Below, piece after piece: positions 56,261 to 64,000 of a DNA stretch of 64,000 bases. The notes beneath the pieces are model-generated. The model saw only the letters and a program-made list of their open reading frames with translations. It had not been told where the DNA came from and searched no databases. The stretch spans positions 13,033,307-13,097,306 of the forward strand of contig NC_057920.1 in the NCBI RefSeq assembly GCF_018873765.1. Direction: 5' to 3'. The number at the start of each line of letters is the position of its first letter. Position 1 is the stretch's first letter. The position numbers and the translations under genes were made by a program. Source of the stretch: Telopea speciosissima (Eukaryota > Streptophyta > Magnoliopsida > Proteales > Proteaceae).

Positions 56261-59200
56261 ATGTAGTCCTAGAATAGGAATTAATCCCACTAGGAACCAA
56301 GTAGAACCAAGATTAGGGTAAGCCTGCTGTTTAGGGCTGATTAGGGGCTGTTTTAGGGCAAAATTAGGGTTTAGGATGGGAATTTGGGAATGGGGTTTAT
56401 AGGGTTTTAATCTGCAGGTTTAGAGGGTCATTATGATATAAAAATATCTGGATTTGGTTAGGTTTCAAAATTCTGCAGATTTAGGGTTACGGTTCCGGGT
56501 TTTTAAAGTTAGGAAAATAGCCAAAACTAGGGTTTACAGTAGGATTCAGGGGCAGGGATTAAGGTCGAGTGTTAGAGAGACTAGGGGGAAGGTTCGGCTG
56601 CAGCAGGAAGGTTTTCTGATGGCTGAATATGTCCCAGCAGAAAATTAGGGTTTTTTAGGGTTTAAAGGATAAGAGGGATTTTAGGGTTTGGCTGGACAGA
56701 ATGGGCAGCAAGTCTGGTCGAGTGGGGGAGATGGTATGGGAAGGCTGTGCTCTGATTTTGGTGTAAAATAGAGGTAGGATGATGGCTGGATAATGCCTAG
56801 ATGATCTAGGGTTTTGGAAATTCAAATAGAAAAACAAGAGGGATCGAATGGGGGAGGGAAGGAAACTAAAAACAGAAATTTAAATCTCAACTTACTATAG
56901 GATTCCACCGGCAGCAAGTTAAGGGATGAAGGATGAAATCACCTTCGAAGAGAGACCATCCCAGCCGTCATGGCGTAAGGAGTCGCAGGATTCCATCCAC
57001 CCTTCCACCTTGATGTACCCACAAGGATGCAAACACTCTTGAAGAGCAAGGAGCAGCAGCAGCACTCGGCCAGCAGCAATAACAGTCTTTTTTTCAAATA
57101 TCAATATCTGGGGGAGCCTCCCACGATCTATCTTATTTATAATAAAGGCCTAAGCCAAAACCTAGTACAACTTAATGTCTCTTCCTTCTAAAATCGTGGA
57201 AGGGAGAGAACTAATCTAACTTAAATTGAATTAAACAGTAAATTATCCTAACTACCCCTACTTAACTTAAATTAAAAGACTCTAACTTAAAACAATTAAT
57301 TTAAAAGAAGATTCCATATTAGCCAATAGGATAAAATAACCTATTAACCAATAGGAACACTTCACTTAAATTAGACCCATTGAACCAATTGGATGCAACC
57401 AAATCTAAACCGGTTCAATCTAAAAACATAAAAATAACTAAGTATTGGGCTAATCCCGTATGCAACCTAAGTACCCCTAGTTTATGCTCATTAAAGTGGC
57501 CTATTACATAAAAAACCCTTGGGAACAAAGGCCCAACATGGATATAACCCAACCCTAGGCCTATTTCTCTAAAGAAATAAGCCCTATTTGGTGATCATTC
57601 TACATTAGAGAGAGAGAGTGAAATATTTTGTTTTGAAAACAAAGGCTCAAAAGACAACAAAGAAATGGGTTTCATATGTCATAGTTTGAACATGATCATT
57701 TTCAAGAAGTAGAGCTCCACCAACTCATCATGATAAAGAAAAATGATAAAAATATGGAAGGAAAGATAAGTACCTTTGAGCGAATTTTTCAGCTCTAATA
57801 TGAGCGTCAGGGACTGTAGTGTCACTTTCTGCTCGTTTCCTGTATCAAGACAAACCCAATGACTGGTATCTCACTTTCCAAGTATCAAATACATAGTCTA
57901 ATAGTGACACCCCACTTGCAACGAATGTATAGTTCCTCATCACTGACATGGCATTATGTTCCATCTACATCCCAGGCAAAATTAATATGCTTTATTGTGA
58001 GTTCTTTTATGCTCCCACATGCAGTAGAATTTCTAATTTAATTAGCATATAGGTCCAAATGAATCAAAATGCATTTCAACTTCCCCAAAATGTTAATTTA
58101 AGAAAACTGCAAAAAACTAAAAATACAAGCAAAATTATGATCCATTACTTCCAGATATTGGTCCAAATGACTGTTCCTGATTCATGCAACTGGTCTTCAT
58201 CCATTATCAAAAGTTTACTAAGGATGCAACTATCTGCCAGGAGATCGAGTCAACTTGGATATTAAGAAATAACGCAACTAAGCTTCACAGATGACGACCT
58301 ATTCATTAATGTCATCCATTCATAATTAAATAAGAGATGGGAATGAAGGAGAAGTAAACATGCAACTTTTATATTTTAAATCAAATATCGGTACAACCTC
58401 TGTTCTATTAATTATTTATCAGTCATTAATCCACATGGATATTTGATTACCTCAGCCGGGCCATCACATTATACACAGAGGGTGAGCAAAAAGAATGTCC
58501 AAAAGCCTACAATCTTATAACAGTAGAAATCTAATTGTGTTGTATTAAAGCCTGGTCATCAGGGGTTAGAATAGGGGCATAGAGGTAGAAATCTGCCACT
58601 GTCCCTTGATAGATCTTATATCCATAGTAAACCCTGGTTGTCTAACATCAGTTCGGTAGAGCCTCAGTCATTGCAAAGGTTGCAGTTTCAAGACATCTAA
58701 ATAATTATGAAATCAATTACCTCAGTAATTTTTTTACTTGTTTCAGCTAATGGACAAAAAGCTCCCATTTGAGCTTTCATTTGGACATCTTGGAAGCAAA
58801 TCCACACTGTTGATCACCTGATCAGTTGCAGGAAATTCAGAAGCAAGGGATACATTTAATGACTGACGGAGAAAACTTTAATGACTTGGGTTGTTTTAGA
58901 CGACATAGAGATCAGAATGTTTTTAAGATTACAATTGTCTTTGTTTAGACTGTGATTCCTAACATGGTAGGTTCCTATTTCTGTTAGCAGATCATGCTAA
59001 AGGAGTTTAATCACGAAATAATTTGATTCGTTATTTTGATCAGAGGAAAAATTTAGACATTTCGGTTATTAAAACTAAAATCACTGTAATTCTTATATGG
59101 CTTCAACCGATCTCCACAACATCAGTGAAACGATTTTCATTTCGATGCCAATGGAAAATTGAATATTTTTGACGAAAATTTGAAACCATTCTTTCAAAGT

Positions 59201-59790
59201 TCAAACCTCAAATCCTGTCTATTCATTTGGGGCTTGGAGAGCCTCCTTTTATCTCTTTTCCTTCCGCTTCCAACCTATTCTCGTCACCACTGTACTATCT
59301 AGGTACAACTGATACCCCGCTTGTTTTCCTTTCAAGTTCAAAGCTTTCTGTGCTGAGGCTTACATTAATACAATACAAATAACGTTTCAAAAACTCAGAA
59401 CTCAGGGAAGGACAAATTCCCAAAAACACTGAAGATGCCAAACAAGGGCTTCCTTAAAATCCATTGAGCTTTCATGAATCACAGAGAGAGGAGGAAGCGA
59501 AAAAAGAACGTTTTCGCTAAATCACATCTTAGAAGTAACTATATTGAACTAAAAAACATTAGAAAACAAAAGGAAATGGCCTTTGAAGAAAGAAGCTCAG
59601 AAATTATCTAAAAGGCAAACCTGAAAGACGGAACTGAGTTTAAGAAAACATCGATCCAAGCCAGCTCGGTTGGCGTCGGCTTCCGAGGATCATCAGATGG
59701 GAACCTGTAAGGAATTGTGCAAGCTCTGTAATTCGACTCGATAGGAGTGATTAGCAGAGGAAAGGGAACCAATTCCGAAGAACTCTCCAT
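49069..59790 (-). CDS. DUF89 damage-control phosphatase, At2g17340-like, tandem copy A
   Basis: Twelve exons: 59621-59790, 57774-57839, 55502-55568, 55317-55385, 55062-55202, 54270-54398, 54053-54139, 50286-50360, 50125-50202, 49912-49989, 49380-49442 and 49069-49149. All have GT-AG borders and compatible phases, giving 1104 nt and 367 aa, exactly the length of Arabidopsis At2g17340. It starts [20 protein letters not shown]. Key family segments are '[11 protein letters not shown]', '[20 protein letters not shown]' (conserved Asp-Asn pair at 220-221), 'LPSINDIT', '[15 protein letters not shown]', '[19 protein letters not shown]' and '[13 protein letters not shown]'. The family comprises metal-dependent phosphatases thought to remove damaged phosphometabolites; some relatives act on 4'-phosphopantetheine and its oxidised forms. 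No targeting peptide is visible, so it is probably cytosolic. Introns 2 and 7 are swollen by mobile elements, yet the coding sequence is intact. Confidence 0.95.
51428..52126 (+). repeat. 5' LTR of the intron-7 element
   Basis: Starts TGATGCAGGGAG and ends GTCTGCACCA. It contains 'ttattttatatagttctttttggg', a plausible TATA region. Confidence 0.8.
53054..53789 (+). repeat. 3' LTR of the intron-7 element
   Basis: Starts TGATGTAGGGAG and ends GTTTGCATCA. Its second half contains a tandem repeat that the 5' LTR does not share. Confidence 0.8.
53286..53760 (+). repeat. Tandem repeat inside the 3' LTR, about 167-bp unit, three copies
   Basis: Units begin near 53286, 53452 and 53619 with TAATGTAGTGGGT and run through 'gactcaagtgggcttaggtgagattcc', 'ggtgggactcc' and 'tctacaacttagctat'. 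The third unit is shorter. Copies differ at only a few positions. Confidence 0.85.
56198..56258. repeat. Compound (TA)n(GA)n microsatellite
   Basis: About 32 bp of TA followed directly by about 30 bp of GA. It marks the left insertion edge of the next element. Confidence 0.95.
56259..57607 (-). mobile_element. Inserted element of 1.35 kb, solo-LTR-like, in intron 2 of copy A
   Basis: The ends are TAATGTAGTCC and ATTCTACATTA (inverted TAATGTAG/CTACATTA), and both flanks are GA-rich (GAGAGAG), so it sits in a GA microsatellite with a possible target duplication hidden in the repeat. On the minus strand it begins TGTAGAATGATC and has a TATA-like 'ttattataaataagatag' in the middle, as in an LTR. 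There is no coding capacity. A solo LTR is the best guess; a DNA transposon is not excluded. It appears to be a fossil. Confidence 0.5.
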
Positions 59791-60389
59791 GAAGTCTCCG
59801 AAAGGTGGGACTTCCGAGCCTTGCTCTTTGGCACTTTATAGTTCTGGGTAAAAGCCTCTGGCTTTCGACTCCTGCGCACAGCTTAAAATCTCATGATCCG
59901 TAGCCGATGTGGGATATCCTTCAATTCTCCCGTAGGTCTTCTTGTGGGTTCTGTTTTTGTGTTGTACCAAGACCCATCATCGACGGAAACCCAACGTACT
60001 CATTCTGATGCCACATTAAATTTTCGTTTTAAAAGTTTGAATTGTTACATGGAGGGACTCCAGGTGTATAAAGGGGGTTAGAGGCTTATTGTAACTGATG
60101 TGAGACTATCGTCCAACACAGATAAGCCGTAAGGAAACAAGAGTTATGTATGAAATAACAAGGAGGCTCATCCTGCATCTCCTGTGTGTGGGTCTAAACT
60201 ACTATCACAAATTAAAACTGGTCTTTCCGCAATCTAAAGTCCCTATATAAATAGAGCCATACCACTTTCCGCACAAGAAAATATTAAAAGTTCTTTTCTA
60301 TTGATGGTTTTAATAACTACCTTAACCTTAACCACCAACCCACAAGTGAATCTCAACAGAGCTCTTAATCATCATTGATGGTGTTTGTA
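59791..60389. promoter_or_regulatory. Promoter side of phosphatase copy A
   Basis: The 600 bp between the copy A start codon and the gene fragment at 60390. No clear TATA box was identified on the minus strand. The proximal 100 bp are comparatively GC-rich and probably include the 5' UTR. Confidence 0.4.
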
Positions 60390-60680
60390 GCAGTGTCAAC
60401 AAGTACCCTGAATTATGGAATTCCATCGGTATAGTGTTAATGAATCTTATGCATAAGGGGCAACTATACTATTGCAAACAACCTTGTCCGTTGATGAAAT
60501 GTTTGGCAGTAAACTGTCCATTCAAGATGAAGTCTATGCATGTTTCAACTCAAAGAATGTATTCTCTAGTGCTCATGCTAAAAATATCACGGCTGCCATT
60601 ATGGAAGGCTTTACCTTCATGCATACCTACGATCCTCTCCATTTTGTTGACCTCAGTATTCAAAGTATCCACTAAGGATA
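60390..60680 (+). pseudogene. Unidentified gene fragment, counterpart of 48540-48860
   Basis: The plus-strand translation in more than one frame gives 'SVNKYPELWN' and then 'TTLSVDEMFGSKLSIQ', followed by 'SSAHAKNITAAIMEGFTFMHT'. The first two pieces correspond to the fragment at 48540-48860; the third extends beyond it. The frame shift between pieces argues for a pseudogene. The parent family is not recognised. Confidence 0.5.
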
Positions 60681-60779
60681 TGAGATTGGTTAAATGGCTT
60701 GATTTAACGCGTTCCATTAGCTCTGGAACTTTTGGCTTACTGCCCGCTTGAATTGGGGATTTCCAATTGTCCAGCAATT

Positions 60780-61411
60780 GCAGGTCTGACTGTCCTCAAA
60801 ATAAGATCGAAGAACACTCCAAGGGTAAGGATCAAACCCCCAGAATTGTAGCTTGATCAACAGGTTAAGAACAAATTAATTGCAGATTCGATCAGAAGTG
60901 CTGAAAAGCACCATAAAAACATAGTACCACCAGCTTGAGGAAAGAAATGGCCTTCAATTGTTGTTATCTTCCATAAAAGCAATCAACAAAAAAAAAAGGG
61001 GAACCCTAGTTGTATTCATCCACAAACTAGGGTCCAGTTTTCAAATATTGCAGCATAGGTTGCTTGAGAACCTTAAAAAAAAAAAAATCAGATGTAGAAA
61101 TCGAGAAGGGCTCTTGATGGTAGATTATTGCTCTGATACCATGTAACATTGGAGAGACTTAACAACCAATCACCAAAAAAAAAAAGGAGAAAAGCAAAGA
61201 GAGAGGAGAAGAGAAAAGAGGAAGACAAAAGCAAGGGAGAAGAATATACCTAGCAATAGATTCAGTGCGAAATCTATTGCTGGCATAGTGTTTATTTATA
61301 AGGCCAAAACATAGGCCAAAGGGGAAGTCACAATTACAATAGGAAACCACTAAGAAAGAAAGACCAATTCACTAGACTGCTCACTGTGGGGGCATCCCCC
61401 CAACTGTGACA
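60780..61411 (-). mobile_element. Copia-type LTR element remnant
   Basis: A fossil piece on the minus strand. A 270-bp LTR-like unit (61142-61411) starts TGTCACAGTT and ends 'ccaatgttaca', immediately followed by the primer-binding site TGGTATCAGAGC (61130-61141). Some leader sequence follows to about 60780. No second LTR or coding region was found, so it is incomplete. It lies between the two phosphatase genes, 3' of copy B. Confidence 0.55.
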
Positions 61412-61602
61412 GTTATCTAAAACACCTAAACCATAAATAAAATAATATATAAGAAACACTTAAACAAAACTAAAGCTAAGAGATAATATCCAGCCACTGC
61501 AAGGCCACTCCCCCTATTTTGGTATACTTCAAATACCCCTATCTTTATTTAATGCGATCAACCCATATCTTTACCAAATTGGAACAAAAGTACTGTTGAC
61601 AA
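61412..61602. other. 3' flank of phosphatase copy B
   Basis: AT-rich sequence; similarity to the 3' flank of copy A begins only at about 61575. Nothing else is recognised. Confidence 0.4.
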
Positions 61603-64000
61603 TCAACTTGAAACTTCAGTGTACTTGAAGACACAATCATAAAGCCTTCCACCTAAGAACTGAGCAACCTCTACGTGCTTCACCTGCAAAAGAAAATAAA
61701 GATAAAAGATTCATCAAAAAGGAAACAAAAGGGGAAGGGGGTAAGTCAAGAAACAGATAATGAAAAGGAAAAAAAGATGAAATCCATATAACAAGGAGAA
61801 AACAAATAATAACGAGGTTGACTTGTTTTTCATCTTAAAAAAAAAGGGATGTCATGTTTGTGCCAGTAAGTAACCATTTTCTAGAAGTCCCACAAGGGAG
61901 CAGACAACAAATAATGAGTTCAGATTTTAAAAAACAAATTACCATTCCAATCTTCAGAGAGTCACATTTAAATTTAGCATGAAGGTTCGTTTCTATCCCA
62001 CGTCCCTGCATACAGAAGTAAGAATTGCATTACACAACATTGAGGAAATAAACCAATTAAAAATGATTCAAAATTTCGAATCATTCCAGCCATATGCAAA
62101 ACATAGGATATGTAAATGAAATTGGCACTGGTCAATGATTTAAGGATTACAGCCTTAACTTTTTTTTCTTCTTCAAGTACTTGATCATTTTTCATTGCAA
62201 TTATACTTCACAAGGACCACAGTATGCACACCCATTGCTTTCTAGAGATCAAGAGGACCTCAAAGAAAATCAAGCTTCTTCTAGGAAAAGAATTATTTAA
62301 ATTTATGAATCATTAACATGTGTCTGACCAATTGGAATCGTCCAACAGCATTTTTGGCCCTTGGCAGATTCTAATATTGAACCCGCATTCAAAGGACAGA
62401 TTCCTAGACAACCCAGAAGCTGATATGAATTCTATTTCACTCGATTCAGCTGGATCACTTACCATCCCTTCCAGAACAACCAGGTCTGCGTCACTTGCCA
62501 AGTGAACAAGCTCTTGTGAAACCATATTGAGATCAATAACCTGAAGATGATGAGATGGAAAGCGACAGAGAACAGTTACCATATGGATTATAGTCAACTA
62601 CTTACAGTATGGACAACACATGTACGGATGAAATCAAAACTTGTCATTTAATCAAAATTGATGTCTCCATTTCCTTACCGGTAAATCATTACCAGAACTG
62701 GCAATAAAAAGATTTGAAGTGTCAACACCCATGAGCTGTCCATTCTCATCCTTCAACTAATATGTTGCACTTGAAATGTCAGGAGCAATTAATGTTTAGG
62801 TATATCACATAAATCAAGATAAGAGAATCTTCCCATTACCTTTGCAATGATCTCTTTGAGTTCCGGGTAGGTTATATCATTGATTGAAGGCAAGGCATTA
62901 GCAGCCAAAACAACCTAGCCCAAAACAATTCTTTTGTCAATTTAGGCTAATTGATTAAAATACATGGCCAAGACAAAATATCCAACCTCAATATAAAGAA
63001 AGATGTAACCCATCACCCATTGTTTTCTTACCAACACTTCAAAATAGTTGCCAGGTTCCCCTCCCCCCTCTTTTTTTCTTTTCTGAGATAGATGTTGCCA
63101 GGTTCATACTTTGATCTGGTTGGCGTTCAATTGTAGTATTTCACAAAAGTGTTTAATTGCAGTCAGTGATTCTTAGGTTGGTTAGTGAATTCAGGTATCT
63201 AGATTTGAGTCCGCATAATTTCACTCAATCATTGATATAGACTCATTTAGTTGGTCAATTAGCTTAGCTACTAGTTTCATTTTCAAGATTAATCAACTTG
63301 ATCCTTAACAAGAATCAAGTTGACTGTGAAAGCGAACCTGTGTCCAAAGTATTGGACACCAATTTTGGAGTGTCCTTGAGCAAAGAACAACTTCAACATT
63401 ATGATGGATGAGAAGCATGAATGTTACTGACCCAACTTACATAAATACCATCTCTCTAGATTGAACTAAACTGCTTTCATGTTGAAATTCAAACAAGGAT
63501 TTTTTTTTTTTAAATATTTTAGGCACTGAAAGCGCACCTGGGTACCACGTCGAAGTAACTCTCGGGCAAATGGCAGGATTCCCAAGATGACATCTGCACC
63601 AGAATTATCAGCAAAAATTACAACCTGTCAAAAAAACCAAACAAGCTGATTAGTGGCCTACAAAGCAGCAATACTTTCTTCTTCCTGTCCACATCACTAA
63701 AATACAAACTGCACAGAGAAGTAAAAGGTTACTAGCAGAGGGGAATACTAAGGAAGATAGGAGTAACCTTTTTCCAGGACTTCTTACTCCATCTGAGCTT
63801 AAATGTGTCTAAATCATCAATAACCCAAGGTCGAGGCACAAGATTTTGACAAGTTGTCAGAAAGGACATTCCATCTTTAGCGAAAAGCTCCACAAGCTAC
63901 AAGAAATGCAAGCACACATACATTTTAAAATGCAAGACCATAGGAATCCCAATTTCCAGTGTGATGCAAACACTAAGTTTCACAATTATGAAGAAGCTGA
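61603..64000 (-). CDS. DUF89 damage-control phosphatase, tandem copy B (3' seven exons, cut by the window edge)
   Basis: Exons matching copy A exons 6-12 are at 63768-63896, 63538-63624, 62840-62914, 62679-62756, 62463-62540, 61943-62005 and 61603-61683. Every exon has the same length as in copy A, GT-AG borders and an open frame, ending ...KYTEVSS before a TGA (copy A ends with TAA). The 5' five exons must lie to the right of the window. About 20 of 184 residues differ from copy A. Some are at positions conserved between copy A and the Arabidopsis relative: V to A just before the Asp-Asn pair ('FADNSGAD'), N to S in '[11 protein letters not shown]' and YAQ to HAK in '[10 protein letters not shown]'. 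Intron lengths resemble copy A except for intron 7, which is about 620 bp and lacks the LTR element. The gene is in the same orientation, 1.8 kb upstream of the copy A start. It is either a functional paralogue or one under relaxed constraint. Confidence 0.92.

Overview
This window is nuclear DNA of a flowering plant, most likely a eudicot. The evidence is long AT-rich intergenic stretches, GT-AG introns, plant-only gene families (a DYW-type PPR protein, a PIRL leucine-rich repeat protein, a xylem-type papain protease), Au-type SINEs, RTE LINE tails and many short hairpin DNA transposons. The species cannot be named from the sequence alone.

Genes, left to right: an intronless DYW-class PPR gene (6.4-9.4 kb, +); a small plant-specific protein of unknown function ending in an NFDDG motif (12.8-13.3 kb, -); a compact Werner-type 3'-5' exonuclease (22.3-23.0 kb, -); a second short protein with the same NFDDG signature (25.4-25.7 kb, -); a three-exon PIRL4/5-like gene (33.3-35.3 kb, -); a four-exon XCP-type cysteine protease (45.4-47.6 kb, +); and two same-strand tandem copies of a DUF89 damage-control phosphatase gene. 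Copy A (49.1-59.8 kb, -) is complete with 12 exons and encodes 367 aa. Copy B (61.6 kb to the right edge, -) shows its last seven exons and continues outside the window. I worked out the splice sites by hand; in every spliced gene the exon phases join into an uninterrupted reading frame.

The rest is repeat-rich. It holds foldback DNA transposons, several nested; a Mutator-like non-autonomous element with about 230-bp terminal inverted repeats and a near-matching 9-bp target duplication; Tourist-like MITEs; at least six Au-type SINE copies or pieces; a second tRNA-derived SINE family seen twice; LINE remnants of the L1 and RTE types; and dispersed families rich in TCCGAATCCG-like or GATACCGATAC-like sequence. 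The largest elements lie inside introns of phosphatase copy A: a 2.4-kb non-autonomous LTR element in intron 7 and a 1.35-kb solo-LTR-like element in intron 2.

The genes do not form a pathway; they are ordinary independent plant genes separated by transposon debris. The most informative structure is the tandem phosphatase pair. Copy B preserves the corresponding introns without the intron-7 LTR insertion, so it serves as an empty-site comparison. Copy B also carries amino-acid changes at positions that are conserved in copy A and its Arabidopsis relative. I found no convincing evidence of a previously undescribed system.
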